Source: Mycobacterium colombiense
GTDB taxonomy: Bacteria > Actinomycetota > Actinomycetes > Mycobacteriales > Mycobacteriaceae
Reading direction: 5' to 3'
DNA length: 57,778 nucleotides
Assembly (NCBI RefSeq): GCF_001953985.1
Contig: NZ_MBEI01000002.1
Coordinates: 1-57,778 of the forward strand
The notes below the pieces were generated by a model. It did not search any database. It saw nothing but the letters and a program-made list of their open reading frames with translations, and had not been told where the DNA came from. Below are positions 20,181 to 29,042 of the stretch, piece after piece. The first letter of the stretch is position 1; each line of letters opens with the position of its first letter. The position numbers and the translations under genes are program-made.

Positions 20181-20993
20181 CTAGCGCGAGAACATGATCG
20201 CGCGCTTGACCTCTTGGATCGCCTTGGTGATCTCGATGCCGCGGGGACAGGCCTCGGTGCAGTTGAACGTGGTGCGGCAGCGCCACACGCCGTCGACCTC
20301 GTTGAGGATGTCGAGGCGCTCGGCGGCGGCCTCGTCGCGGCTGTCGAAGATGAACCGGTGCGCGTTGACGATCGCCGCCGGGCCGTAGTAACTGCCCTCG
20401 TGCCAGAAGATCGGGCAACTGGTGGTGCACGCCGCGCACAGGATGCACTTGGTGGTGTCGTCGTAGCGGGCGCGGTCGGTCGGGCTCTGAATGCGTTCGC
20501 GGGTGGGCGGGTTGCCGGTGGTGATCAGGTACGGCTTCACCGCCCGGTAGGCGTCGAAGAACGGCTCCATGTCGACCACCAGGTCCTTCTCCACCGGCAG
20601 TCCGCGGATCGGCTCGACCGTGATGGTCAGCGCCTTGCCTGGCTTCTTGGGCAGCAGGTCGCGCATCAGCACCTTGCACGCCAGCCGGTTGACGCCGTTG
20701 ATGCGCATGGCGTCCGACCCGCACACCCCGTGCGCGCAGGAGCGCCGGAAGGTCAGCGTCCCGTCCAGGTAGCTCTTGATGTAGATCAGCAGGTTGAGCA
20801 TCCGGTCGCTGGGCAGGCACGGAACCCGAAAGCTTTGCCAGCCACCGGTTTCCGCGAAGGCGTCGGGCTGGTCGGGGTTGAACCGGGCGATCTTGACGGT
20901 CACCATCACCGCGCCGTCGGGAATCGCCGGCAGCGGTGGCTCCAGGCTGGTCTCGACCTCGGCTGCCTCTTCGGTTCCGGCGCTCTCGGCCAT
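20181..20993 (-). CDS. sdhB: succinate dehydrogenase iron-sulfur subunit
   Basis: SdhB carries electrons from SdhA to the quinone site in the membrane complex. The 270-aa protein has the plant-type ferredoxin domain with the 2Fe-2S ligands in RRSCAHGVCGSD (Cys86, Cys91) and Cys106, then CILCAACTTSCP near 190 and CRTTFNCTEACPRG near 240 for the 4Fe-4S and 3Fe-4S clusters. Its ATG (20991-20993) overlaps the sdhA stop by one base, so translation is coupled. It is the last gene of sdhCDAB, equivalent to Rv3319 (Sdh2). Confidence 0.97.
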   Translation of the reverse strand: MAESAGTEEAAEVETSLEPPLPAIPDGAVMVTVKIARFNPDQPDAFAETGGWQSFRVPCLPSDRMLNLLIYIKSYLDGTLTFRRSCAHGVCGSDAMRINGVNRLACKVLMRDLLPKKPGKALTITVEPIRGLPVEKDLVVDMEPFFDAYRAVKPYLITTGNPPTRERIQSPTDRARYDDTTKCILCAACTTSCPIFWHEGSYYGPAAIVNAHRFIFDSRDEAAAERLDILNEVDGVWRCRTTFNCTEACPRGIEITKAIQEVKRAIMFSR

Positions 20994-22747
20994 CAGTACT
21001 TCCGTTCTTTGGGTTCGTAGCGCGTCTGTACCACGGGCTTGAAGTCCAGCGCGATGTCGCTCAGCAGGTCGCTGCCCTGCTTGTAGGCCATGGTGTGGCG
21101 CATGAAGTTGACGTCGTCGCGGTTGGGGTAGTCCTCGCGGGCGTGACCGCCGCGCGACTCCTTGCGATTCAGCGCACCGACCACGGTGACCTCGGCGAGC
21201 TCCAGCAGGAAGCCCAGCTCGATCGCCTCCAGCAGGTCGCTGTTGAATCGTTTCCCCTTGTCGTGCACGCTGATTCGGGCGTACCGCTCCTTCAGCGCGT
21301 GGATGTCGGTGAGCGCCTGCTTGAGCGTCTCCTCGGTGCGGAACACCGCGGCGTTGTTGTCCATCGACTGCTGCAGCGCGATGCGGATGTCGGCGACGCG
21401 CTCGTTGCCGTGCTCGCTCAATATGTCGCCGACCCACCCGACGACCATCGCCTCGGGCGCCGGCGGCATGTCCACGAAGTCATGGCCCCGCGCGTAATTG
21501 GCCGCGGCGATGCCCGCCCGGCGGCCGAACACGTTGATGTCCAGCAGTGAATTGGTGCCCAGCCGGTTCGCCCCATGCACCGACACGCACGCGCACTCCC
21601 CGGCCGCGTACAGCCCCGGCACCGTGGAAGTGTTGTCCCGCAACACCTGTCCGGTGACGGTGGTGGGGATGCCGCCCATCACGTAGTGACAGGTCGGGTA
21701 GACGGGGACCAACTCGTGCACCGGGTCGACACCCAGATAGGTGCGCGCGAACTCGGTGATGTCGGGCAGCTTGGCCTCGAGCACGTCCTCGCCGAGGTGA
21801 CGGACGTCGATGTACACGTAGTCCTTGTGCGGGCCCGCGCCGCGGCCCTCCAGGACCTCCAAAACCATGGAGCGGGCCACGATGTCGCGCGGCGCCAGGT
21901 CGACGATCGTCGGGGCGTAGCGCTCCATGAAGCGCTCGCCCTCGCCGTTGAGCAGCCGGCCGCCCTCGCCGCGCACCGCCTCGGAGATGAGGATGCCCAG
22001 GCCCGCCAGGCCGGTCGGATGGAATTGGTGAAACTCCATGTCCTCCAACGGAAGTCCCTTGCGGAAGACGATGCCGATGCCGTCACCGGTCAGCGTGTGC
22101 GCGTTGGAGGTGGTCTTGTACATCCGGCCGGAGCCGCCGGTGGCGAGGACGATCGCCTTGGCGTGGAACACGTGGATGTCGCCGGTGGCCAGCTCGTAGG
22201 CGACCACCCCGGTGGCCACCGGACCGCTCGGGGTCTGGGTGAGCACCAGGTCGAGCGCGTAGAACTCGTTGAAGAACTGCACGTCGTGCCGCACGCAGTT
22301 CTGGTACAGCGTCTGCAGGATCATGTGGCCGGTGCGGTCGGCGGCGTAACAGGCCCGGCGCACCGGGGCCTTGCCGTGGTCGCGGGTGTGCCCGCCGAAC
22401 CGGCGCTGGTCGATGCGGCCCTCGGGGGTGCGGTTGAACGGCATCCCCATCTTCTCCAGGTCGAGCACCGCGTCGATGGCTTCCTTGCACATGATCTCCA
22501 CGGCGTCCTGGTCGGCGAGGTAGTCGCCGCCCTTGACGGTGTCGAAGGTGTGCCATTCCCAGTTGTCCTCTTCGACGTTGGCCAGCGCCGCGCACATGCC
22601 GCCCTGGGCGGCGCCGGTGTGGCTGCGGGTGGGGTAGAGCTTGGTCAGCACCGCGGTGCGCACCCGCGGGCCCGCCTCCACCGCGGCGCGCATGCCGGCA
22701 CCACCTGCGCCGACGATCACGACGTCGTACCGGTGTTGCTGGATCAA
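20993..22747 (-). CDS. sdhA: succinate dehydrogenase flavoprotein subunit
   Basis: SdhA oxidises succinate to fumarate using covalent FAD. The 584-aa protein starts with the dinucleotide-binding VVIVGAGGAGMRAA (9-22). The FAD-attachment His43 is in TRSHTGAAQGG. Substrate and catalytic segments include FHQFHPTGL near 240, EAVRGEGG near 260 and a HxxxGG-type CHYVMGGIPTT near 360, with GANRLGTNSLLDINVFGRRA near 395-414. It corresponds to Rv3318. It follows sdhD by 18 bases and is coupled to sdhB. Confidence 0.97.
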   Translation of the reverse strand: MIQQHRYDVVIVGAGGAGMRAAVEAGPRVRTAVLTKLYPTRSHTGAAQGGMCAALANVEEDNWEWHTFDTVKGGDYLADQDAVEIMCKEAIDAVLDLEKMGMPFNRTPEGRIDQRRFGGHTRDHGKAPVRRACYAADRTGHMILQTLYQNCVRHDVQFFNEFYALDLVLTQTPSGPVATGVVAYELATGDIHVFHAKAIVLATGGSGRMYKTTSNAHTLTGDGIGIVFRKGLPLEDMEFHQFHPTGLAGLGILISEAVRGEGGRLLNGEGERFMERYAPTIVDLAPRDIVARSMVLEVLEGRGAGPHKDYVYIDVRHLGEDVLEAKLPDITEFARTYLGVDPVHELVPVYPTCHYVMGGIPTTVTGQVLRDNTSTVPGLYAAGECACVSVHGANRLGTNSLLDINVFGRRAGIAAANYARGHDFVDMPPAPEAMVVGWVGDILSEHGNERVADIRIALQQSMDNNAAVFRTEETLKQALTDIHALKERYARISVHDKGKRFNSDLLEAIELGFLLELAEVTVVGALNRKESRGGHAREDYPNRDDVNFMRHTMAYKQGSDLLSDIALDFKPVVQTRYEPKERKY

Positions 22748-22765
22748 CGGGGTCGCCTCCCTCGA

Positions 22766-23245
22766 TCAGGAAATGTTGGGGTCGAATGTCATCAGCACAT
22801 AGGTGCCCAGCACCAACGTGAAGCCCATGGACAACAGCAGCAGGCTGTTGAGCCAGAACCGGGTGCTGTCCTTGCGGCTGTAGTCGTCGATGATGGTGCG
22901 CAGCCCGTTGCCGCCGTGCAGTTGCGCCAGCCACAGCAGCGCCAGGTCCCAGAACTGCCAGAACGGCGACGCCCAGCGCTGCGCCACGTAGTTGAAGTCG
23001 ATGCGGTAAACGCCGTCATCCCACATCAGCATGATGAACAGGTGGCCGATCGCCAGCACGAACAGCGCGATCCCGGAGAACCGCATGAACAGCCAGGCGA
23101 ACTTCTCGAAGTTGGGGATACCGGCCCGCCGCCGCGGCGAACGGGGATTGTCCAGGCTGGCGGGACGGTCGTAGAGCCGCTGTTTGACCGGGGCAACCTC
23201 GCCTCTTTGGTTCGGGAGGCCCAGCTGCACGTCCGGACTGCTCAT
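22766..23245 (-). CDS. sdhD: succinate dehydrogenase membrane anchor subunit
   Basis: The 159-aa product has a long N-terminal cytoplasmic part and three membrane helices (about 47-72, 96-112 and 132-154). The heme-ligand region is IALFVLAIGHLFIMLMW. It corresponds to Rv3317. Its ATG at 23243-23245 overlaps the sdhC stop by 4 bases (ATGA). A longer frame exists upstream but belongs to the sdhC region. Together with SdhC it holds the catalytic dimer on the inner face of the membrane and forms the menaquinone site. Confidence 0.92.
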   Translation of the reverse strand: MSSPDVQLGLPNQRGEVAPVKQRLYDRPASLDNPRSPRRRAGIPNFEKFAWLFMRFSGIALFVLAIGHLFIMLMWDDGVYRIDFNYVAQRWASPFWQFWDLALLWLAQLHGGNGLRTIIDDYSRKDSTRFWLNSLLLLSMGFTLVLGTYVLMTFDPNIS

Positions 23246-23691
23246 CGGAAGTGCTCCATCATGTGGATCACCGTCACCACGCCGGCCGGCACCATCAGCA
23301 GCAGGAACACGATGCCGACGATCCAGAACATCAGCTTCTGGTGGCGCGGGCCCTCGGACCAGAAGTCGATCAGGATCACCCGGATTCCGTTCAGGCCGTG
23401 GAAGAGCACCGCGGCGACCAGGCCGTATTCCATCAGGCCGACGATGGGCATCTGATAGTCGTGGATCACCGCGTTGTACGTCTGCGGGCTCACCCGCAGC
23501 ATCGCGGCGTCCAGCACGTGGACGAACAGGAAAAAGAAGATCGTCGCGCCGCTGATCCGGTGCAGCACCCACGACCACATGCCGGGGTCGCCGCGGTACA
23601 GCGTCCGTGGTGGCCTGCGTTTGCGCGAGGGAGCCGATACCGGTGCCGCCGGATCCGCGGTCGTCGGTTGCGTAGTCACCCCAGTCCTCAC
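23242..23691 (-). CDS. sdhC: succinate dehydrogenase cytochrome b556 subunit
   Basis: The 149-aa protein has three membrane helices (about 41-62, 83-103 and 120-143). RPPRTLYRGDPGMWSWVLHRISG near 26-48 carries the family LHRxSG quinone-site motif, and LFHGLNGIR near 96 holds the probable heme ligand His. It corresponds to Rv3316. The GTG start at 23689-23691 follows GGAAGAAGG; a second in-frame GTG lies four codons on. It heads sdhCDAB and diverges from cdd across about 150 bp, which must contain both promoters; I see no convincing boxes in it. Confidence 0.92.
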   Translation of the reverse strand: MRTGVTTQPTTADPAAPVSAPSRKRRPPRTLYRGDPGMWSWVLHRISGATIFFFLFVHVLDAAMLRVSPQTYNAVIHDYQMPIVGLMEYGLVAAVLFHGLNGIRVILIDFWSEGPRHQKLMFWIVGIVFLLLMVPAGVVTVIHMMEHFR

Positions 23692-23839
23692 CGCCTTCTT
23701 CCGACTTCAACGTCAGCCACTCCGGGCACTTGAGCTTAGCTCGGACACGGTGTGACTTGCGCCAATGTCCGCCAAGCGAAATGCCGTTTTGCGGCTAGGG
23801 TGATCGTCGGAATCGACAATGGGTGAGCGGGGTTTCGTT

Positions 23840-24241
23840 ATGCCTGAGATCGACTGGAAAACGTTGCGGGACAAGGCAATCGATGTCTCTGCGGGGGCCT
23901 ACGCACCCTATTCGCGGTTCCGGGTCGGGGCGGCCGCGCTGGTCGACGACGGCCGGGTGGTCACCGGTTGCAATGTGGAGAACATCTCATATGGCCTTGG
24001 TCTCTGTGCCGAATGCGCGGTGGTGTGCGCCCTGCATTCCACCGGCGGCGGCCGCCTGGTGGCGCTGGCGTGCGTGGACGGGCGCGGATCGGTGCTGATG
24101 CCGTGCGGGCGGTGCCGTCAGGTGCTGCTCGAACACGGCGGCCCGGAGCTGCTGATCGACCACCCGGGCGGCCCGCGTCGGCTCGGCGACCTGCCGGTCG
24201 AAGCCTTCGGCCCCGACGACCTGGCGGCGGGGCGCGGCTGA
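23840..24241 (+). CDS. cdd: cytidine deaminase
   Basis: Cdd turns (deoxy)cytidine into (deoxy)uridine in pyrimidine salvage. The 133-aa protein shows the substrate motif CNVENISYG (44-52), the zinc site LCAECAV with Cys56 and Glu58, and PCGRCRQ with Cys89 and Cys92, so it is the three-cysteine homotetramer type. The ATG at 23840 matches the M. tuberculosis Rv3315c N-terminus, although an in-frame GTG lies upstream. Its stop overlaps the deoA ATG by one base, placing it first in cdd-deoA-add. Confidence 0.96.
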   Translation: MPEIDWKTLRDKAIDVSAGAYAPYSRFRVGAAALVDDGRVVTGCNVENISYGLGLCAECAVVCALHSTGGGRLVALACVDGRGSVLMPCGRCRQVLLEHGGPELLIDHPGGPRRLGDLPVEAFGPDDLAAGRG

Positions 24242-25524
24242 TGCACCCCGCGTTCGACGCGCCCACGGTGATCAGGACCAAGCGCGACGGCGGCCGGTTG
24301 TCCGACGCCGCCATCGACTGGGTCATCGGCGCCTACACCGACGGCCGGGTGGCCGAGGAGCAGATGGCGGCGCTGCTGATGGCGATCCTGCTGCGCGGCA
24401 TGGATCCCGCCGAGACCGCCCGGTGGACGGCGGCGATGCTGGCCTCGGGCGACACGCTCGACTTCGGCGACCTGGGCCTGGCCACGGTCGACAAGCATTC
24501 CACCGGCGGGGTGGGGGACAAGATCACCCTGCCGCTGGTGCCCGTCGTCGCCGCCTGTGGGGCCGCCGTCCCGCAGGCGTCCGGTCGGGGGCTCGGCCAC
24601 ACCGGCGGCACCCTGGACAAACTGGAATCCATCGCCGGGTTCAGCGCCGAGCTGTCCAACCGGCGCGTGCGCGATCAGCTGCGCGAGGTCGGCGCGGCCA
24701 TCTTCGCCGCCGGTGACCTGGCCCCGGCCGACGCCAAGCTGTACGCGCTGCGCGACATCACCGCCACGGTCGAATCGCTGCCGCTGATCGCCAGCTCGGT
24801 GATGAGCAAGAAGCTGGCCGAGGGGGCCGGCGCGCTGGTGCTCGACGTGAAGGTCGGCTCCGGGGCGTTGCTGGACTCCGAGCGGCAGTGCCGCGAGCTC
24901 GCGCACACGATGGTCGAGCTGGGCGCGGCGCACGGCGTGCCCACCCGCGCGCTGCTGACCGACATGAACCGCCCGCTGGGCGCGACCGTCGGCAATGCCC
25001 TGGAGGTCGCCGAGTCGCTCGAGGTGCTGGCCGGCGGCGGCCCGCCCGACGTCGTGGAGCTGACGCTGCGGCTGGCCTCGGAGATGCTCGAACTGGCCGG
25101 GATCGACGAACGCGATCCGGCCGACACGCTGCGCGACGGCACCGCGATGGACCGGTTCCGCCGGCTCATCGCGGCCCAGGGCGGCGATTTGTCGGCGCCG
25201 TTGCCCGTAGCCGGGCATGCCGAGGCCGTGATCGCCCCACGGGGCGGCACAATGGGCGATATCGACGCGATGGCAGTGGGGCTGGCGGCATGGCGGCTCG
25301 GCGCGGGCAGGTCCCGTCCGGGCGAACGCGTGCAGTTGGGCGCGGGTATCCGGATCCACCGCCGCCCCGGCGAGCCGGTCACCGCCGGTGAGCCGCTGTT
25401 CACCCTTTACACCGACACGCCGGAGCGCTTCGGTGCCGCGCTCGCCGAGCTGGACGGCGGATGGAGCGTCGACCGCACACCACCGGCCTCCCGACCGCTG
25501 ATCATCGATCGGATCGTCACATGA
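24241..25524 (+). CDS. deoA: thymidine phosphorylase
   Basis: DeoA splits thymidine to thymine and deoxyribose-1-phosphate. The 427-aa protein has the glycosyltransferase family 3 helices with [16 protein letters not shown] near 40, the phosphate-binding [10 protein letters not shown] near 85, [20 protein letters not shown] near 117-136 (the family signature) and [30 protein letters not shown] residues near 185-205. It corresponds to Rv3314c. It is translationally coupled on both sides: one base of overlap with cdd and four with add. Confidence 0.96.
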   Translation: MHPAFDAPTVIRTKRDGGRLSDAAIDWVIGAYTDGRVAEEQMAALLMAILLRGMDPAETARWTAAMLASGDTLDFGDLGLATVDKHSTGGVGDKITLPLVPVVAACGAAVPQASGRGLGHTGGTLDKLESIAGFSAELSNRRVRDQLREVGAAIFAAGDLAPADAKLYALRDITATVESLPLIASSVMSKKLAEGAGALVLDVKVGSGALLDSERQCRELAHTMVELGAAHGVPTRALLTDMNRPLGATVGNALEVAESLEVLAGGGPPDVVELTLRLASEMLELAGIDERDPADTLRDGTAMDRFRRLIAAQGGDLSAPLPVAGHAEAVIAPRGGTMGDIDAMAVGLAAWRLGAGRSRPGERVQLGAGIRIHRRPGEPVTAGEPLFTLYTDTPERFGAALAELDGGWSVDRTPPASRPLIIDRIVT

Positions 25525-26609
25525 CCGCACCGCTAGGGCTGGAGCAGATCAGAAAGGCCCCCAAGGCCTTGCTGCACGATCACCTGGACGGCGGGCTACG
25601 CCCGTCGACCGTGCTGGAGATCGCCGGGCAGGTCGGCTACGACGGGCTGCCCGCCACCGACGTCGACGAGCTGGCGACGTGGTTTCGCACCCGTTCGCAC
25701 AGCGGCTCGCTGGAGCGCTACCTGGAGCCGTTCTCGCACACCGTGGCCGTGATGCAGACACCGGAGGCGCTGCATCGGGTCGCCTACGAGTGCGTGGAGG
25801 ATCTGGCCGCGGATTCGGTGGTGTACGCCGAGGTCAGGTTCGCCCCCGAGCTGCACATCGACCGCGGGCTGTCCTTCGATGCGATCGTCGACGCCGTGCT
25901 GGCCGGCTTCGCCGACGGCGAGAAGGCAAGTGCGGCTTCGAATCGCCCGATCGTGGTGCGGCTGTTGGTGACCGCGATGCGGCACGCGGCGGTGTCCCGG
26001 GAGATCGCCGAGCTGGCGATCCGGTTCCGGGAAAAGGGAGTCGTCGGATTCGACATCGCCGGCGCCGAGGCCGGCAACCCGCCCACCCGGCACCTGGACG
26101 CCTTCGATTACCTGCGAGACCACAACGCCCGCTTCACCATTCATGCCGGTGAGGCGTTCGGGCTGCCGTCCATCCACGAGGCGATCGCCTTCTGCGGTGC
26201 GGACCGGCTGGGCCACGGGGTGCGCATCGTCGACGACATCGAGGTGTCCGACGACGGGCAAGTCCGGCTGGGTCAACAGGCATCCATCCTGCGGGACAAG
26301 CGAATTCCGCTGGAACTGTGCCCCAGCTCCAACGTGCAGACCGGCGCCGTCAAGAGCATCGCCGAGCATCCGTTCGACCTGCTGGCCCGCGCCCGCTTCC
26401 GGGTGACCGTCAACACCGACAACCGGCTGATGAGCGACACCTTCATGAGCCGCGAAATGCACCGGCTGGTGGAGGCTTTCGGCTACGGCTGGAGCGACCT
26501 CGAGCGGTTCACCATCAACGCGATGAAATCCGCGTTCATCCCGTTCGACGAGCGCCTGGCGATCATCGACGAGGTGATCAAGCCGCGCTATGCCGTGTTG
26601 ATCGGTTAG
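25521..26609 (+). CDS. add: adenosine deaminase
   Basis: Add converts adenosine to inosine for purine salvage. The 362-aa TIM-barrel protein has the zinc ligands His19 and His21 in LLHDHLDGG, the catalytic Glu in HAGEAFG near 210, His in RLGHGVRI near 232 and the Asp pair in [11 protein letters not shown] near 295. It corresponds to Rv3313c. Its ATG overlaps the deoA stop (ATGA). The operon releases bases and deoxyribose from nucleosides, complementing punA and upp further along the window. Confidence 0.96.
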   Translation: MTAPLGLEQIRKAPKALLHDHLDGGLRPSTVLEIAGQVGYDGLPATDVDELATWFRTRSHSGSLERYLEPFSHTVAVMQTPEALHRVAYECVEDLAADSVVYAEVRFAPELHIDRGLSFDAIVDAVLAGFADGEKASAASNRPIVVRLLVTAMRHAAVSREIAELAIRFREKGVVGFDIAGAEAGNPPTRHLDAFDYLRDHNARFTIHAGEAFGLPSIHEAIAFCGADRLGHGVRIVDDIEVSDDGQVRLGQQASILRDKRIPLELCPSSNVQTGAVKSIAEHPFDLLARARFRVTVNTDNRLMSDTFMSREMHRLVEAFGYGWSDLERFTINAMKSAFIPFDERLAIIDEVIKPRYAVLIG

Positions 26610-26627
26610 GCCGGGGGCGGTCCCTCG

Positions 26628-27065
26628 CTAGATGTGCCCGGGCATCCCGATGGAGGGGTCCGACGGCGGTTCGGGTGCGACCGGCATGGGCGGCGGAGCG
26701 AGCGGCATGGGCGGCGGAGGGGGTGGCGGGGCCATCGGCGGTTGTGCCGGCGGCAGGGAGTACGGGCCGCCGGCGCACACCGGGTCGGCGGGCTGGCTGA
26801 TGCAGCTCAGGTCCGCGGGGCCGGTGGGCGGACCCGCATACGGGCCGCCCTGGCACTGGGCCAGCCCCGGCAACCCCGCACACCGGGGGTCGGACGGATT
26901 GGTCGGAAGGCCGGGATCCGGATCATCTTGCGGCGCAACGGGTGTGCGCGTGGGTGCCGCGTTCGCCGGGACGGCCACACCCGTCGCGGCGATGCCGAAC
27001 AGCGCCGCGGCCACGGCCGCTTTCGTCATCGCATCGCGGACTCCTGCGCAGATCGCCCAAGTCAT
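26628..27065 (-). CDS. exported Pro-rich protein with Cys-Gly-Gly-Pro-Tyr repeats
   Basis: The 145-aa product has a signal peptide ending at AANA near residues 34-37 and a mature part with an imperfect repeat (CQGGPYAGPP and CAGGPYSLPP, each followed by a Pro-rich stretch), then a tail of proline runs near 108-135. The paired cysteines suggest disulfides outside the cell. The start at 27063-27065 is preceded by GAGGGGG; a second ATG at 27027-27029 would also give a signal peptide. Its position next to add matches the mtp pilin gene of M. tuberculosis (Rv3312A), which is also short, exported and Pro-rich, but I cannot align the two. Confidence 0.75.
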   Translation of the reverse strand: MTWAICAGVRDAMTKAAVAAALFGIAATGVAVPANAAPTRTPVAPQDDPDPGLPTNPSDPRCAGLPGLAQCQGGPYAGPPTGPADLSCISQPADPVCAGGPYSLPPAQPPMAPPPPPPPMPLAPPPMPVAPEPPSDPSIGMPGHI

Positions 27066-27112
27066 CGTGCCCCCTCACGTTTGGGCCCGGCACGGCTTCC
27101 CCGGGCTATCGA

Positions 27113-27823
27113 TCAGTCTGCGGCACGCGCGCCAAATCCGGTAGTCCATAACGGGTCCGGCTGGACCGAGAGTCCCATGGCCCGCACCGTGCTGGCCAAG
27201 TGGGTCTGCACCGCCCGCAGTGCGCGCGGTAAGTCGCCGTCGCGCAACGCTTCCGCGATGCCTTGATGCTCGGCCATGATCGTGGCCACCCGATCGGGTT
27301 CGCGCAGGGCCGATTCCCCGATCATCCGCATCTGGCGGTCGCGCAGGGTCGAGTAGAAAGCCGACAGGATGGCGTTGCCCGACTCTTCCAGGGTGATGGC
27401 GTGGAAGGCGCGGTCGGACTCCAGGAACTCCCGCCAGTCGGCCGCCGCCACGGCGCCGCGCTGCCGGCGCAGCTCGCCCGATTGCCGTTCGAAGACCACG
27501 GCGCAGACGGCCGGGCCGCGTCCGATCACCTTGCCGGCCGCGAACTGCTCCAGTACCAGCCGGGCCTCCATGACCGCCCGCACCTCGTCGGGCGAGACCG
27601 GGACCACCAGCGCGCCGCGCTGCGGATAGAGCCGCAACAGCCCCTCGGCCTCCAGCCGCAGGAACGCCTCGCGCACCGGGGTGCGCGACATCCCGAGCGC
27701 GGTGGCGACGTCGCCCTCGCTGATCAGCTCGCCGCCGGGAAACTCGCCGGTGAGGACCCGCGCCTTGACGTAGTCCAGCGCGCGGTCCTTGGCCGTGCCC
27801 GGCCGGGGGTCCTTTGCTGCCAC
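27113..27823 (-). CDS. GntR-family transcriptional regulator (FCD type)
   Basis: The 236-aa product has an N-terminal winged helix (DRALDYVKARVLTGEFPGG, then ISEGDVATALGMSRTPVREAFLRLEAEGL near 32-60) and an all-helical FCD ligand-binding domain (Arg/Asp/His metal residues in MEARLVLE, DRAFHAITLEE and EHQGIAEAL). The GTG start gives the usual short N-terminus and has GAGGG upstream; a longer frame reaches 27907 but would run across the operator. It diverges from a bicupin gene and probably represses it and itself through repeated GTATCT/AGATAC half-sites in the shared region. Confidence 0.9.
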   Translation of the reverse strand: MAAKDPRPGTAKDRALDYVKARVLTGEFPGGELISEGDVATALGMSRTPVREAFLRLEAEGLLRLYPQRGALVVPVSPDEVRAVMEARLVLEQFAAGKVIGRGPAVCAVVFERQSGELRRQRGAVAAADWREFLESDRAFHAITLEESGNAILSAFYSTLRDRQMRMIGESALREPDRVATIMAEHQGIAEALRDGDLPRALRAVQTHLASTVRAMGLSVQPDPLWTTGFGARAAD

Positions 27824-27847
27824 GCGAGCCCTCTTCTGGTAGCTAAG

Positions 27848-27939
27848 TCGTATCTCAAGGGTGGTCACGACCGTACACCACCGGCCGCTACCTGCGGCGA
27901 TTGACACTGAGATACAAGATAAATACTATTCAGATACGA
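27848..27939. promoter_or_regulatory. probable GntR operator half-sites between regulator and bicupin gene
   Basis: TCGTATCTCA at 27848-27857 is matched in inverse orientation by TGAGATAC at 27908-27915 and AGATACGA at 27932-27939. The second lies inside, and the third just after, the promoter of the bicupin gene, and the first lies beside the regulator's own start. This spacing would allow looping or separate control of the two genes. The region is also clearly more AT-rich than its surroundings. Confidence 0.55.
27901..27929 (+). promoter_or_regulatory. promoter of the bicupin gene
   Basis: TTGACA (27901-27906), a 17-base spacer and TACTAT (27924-27929) make a near-consensus housekeeping-sigma promoter, rare in so GC-rich a genome. 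It is followed by AGGAG at 27956-27960 and the ATG at 27967. Such a strong core promoter fits control by repression. Confidence 0.75.
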
Positions 27940-27966
27940 AAAAGTCCCTGAGTTGAGGAGGCGCAA

Positions 27967-28989
27967 ATGCCCCAGCAGTTGGTGACGCCGAACCTGGACC
28001 CGACGATCCCGGCACCGATGATCAACGTGGCCGAGTTCGGGTTCGAGGGCCGTTTCGAGGAGTGGGCGCAGCAGGCCGAATACTTCGAGTACTCCAAGGC
28101 GGCCAACCCGATCGGATCCGGGCACGTCCCGCCGGTTCCGCTGCGGCGGTTCGATCCCGAGATCTACCTCGACGCGCCGACCGGCGTGATCCCGCTGGAT
28201 CTGTCCGACGAACTGGGTATCGACACCGGCGCGGCGACCAGCCCGGCGCTGCTGGCCAACTTCATCAGCATCCGCGCCCAGGAGCAGGTCGACACCAGTC
28301 CCAACGCCACCTCGCAGCTGTACTACGTGCTCTACGGCCGGGGCTTCGCGGCGGTCAACGGCCGGCTGATCGAGTGGGAGAAGGGCGACTTCGTGACGCT
28401 GCCCGCCGGCAGCCACTCGGTGTTCTACGCCGCCACCGACACCGCCATGTACTGGGTGCACGACGAGCCGCTGATGCGCTACCTGGGCGCCGAGGCCACC
28501 CGGCCGCGGTTTGCGGCGACCAAGTTCCGCCGCGCCGACGCGGTGGCCAAGCTGGAGGAGATCGCCTCGCGCCCGGGCGCCAACGACAAGAGCCGGGTCA
28601 GCGTGCTGCTGGCCAACGCCAACCAGGAGCAGACGCTGACCATCACCCACGTGCTGTGGGCCATGTTCGGCGTGCTGCCCCCCAACCAGGTGCAGCGCCC
28701 GCACCGGCACCAGTCGGTCGCGCTGGACCTCATCCTCGATGCCCCGGAGTCCGGCTGCTACACGCTGCTGGGCACCCGCCTCGACGAGCACGGCGACATC
28801 GTCAACCCCACCCGGGTCGACTGGCGGGCCGGGTGCGCCTTCACCACCCCGCCCGGCATGTGGCACGCCCACTACAACGAGACCGATGAGGCGGCCCACC
28901 TGATTCCGGTCCAGGACGCCGGGCTGCAGACCCACCTGCGCAGCCTGGACATCAAGTTCACCCAGCGCCGCGATCTCGTCGCCGGGTAG
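27967..28989 (+). CDS. bicupin protein, gentisate-dioxygenase-like
   Basis: The 340-aa product is a two-domain cupin. The N-terminal cupin spans about 110-165 ([22 protein letters not shown], then [14 protein letters not shown]) and the C-terminal one about 240-325 ([14 protein letters not shown] with metal-type His residues, then [13 protein letters not shown]). The layout resembles gentisate 1,2-dioxygenase and other bicupin ring-cleavage enzymes, but no downstream fumarylpyruvate hydrolase or isomerase gene lies here, so the reaction is uncertain. The gene is alone, under a near-consensus promoter with GntR half-sites. I recall no counterpart at this point in M. tuberculosis. Confidence 0.82.
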   Translation: MPQQLVTPNLDPTIPAPMINVAEFGFEGRFEEWAQQAEYFEYSKAANPIGSGHVPPVPLRRFDPEIYLDAPTGVIPLDLSDELGIDTGAATSPALLANFISIRAQEQVDTSPNATSQLYYVLYGRGFAAVNGRLIEWEKGDFVTLPAGSHSVFYAATDTAMYWVHDEPLMRYLGAEATRPRFAATKFRRADAVAKLEEIASRPGANDKSRVSVLLANANQEQTLTITHVLWAMFGVLPPNQVQRPHRHQSVALDLILDAPESGCYTLLGTRLDEHGDIVNPTRVDWRAGCAFTTPPGMWHAHYNETDEAAHLIPVQDAGLQTHLRSLDIKFTQRRDLVAG

Positions 28990-29042
28990 TCCCCGGCGGC
29001 GGTCCATGCACCGCTCACGATCGACGCATAGTGTGGCTGGAC

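Noticed and set aside
21575..23455. A 626-codon open frame on the plus strand antisense to sdhA and sdhD
   Set aside because: It is a shadow of GC-rich coding sequence on the other strand; the product is low-complexity with no family resemblance, while sdhA, sdhD and sdhC are unmistakable.
26628..27065. Naming the exported Pro-rich protein as the MTP pilin
   Set aside because: Position and general character agree, but no convincing sequence match to MTP could be made by eye, so it is kept as an unnamed exported protein.
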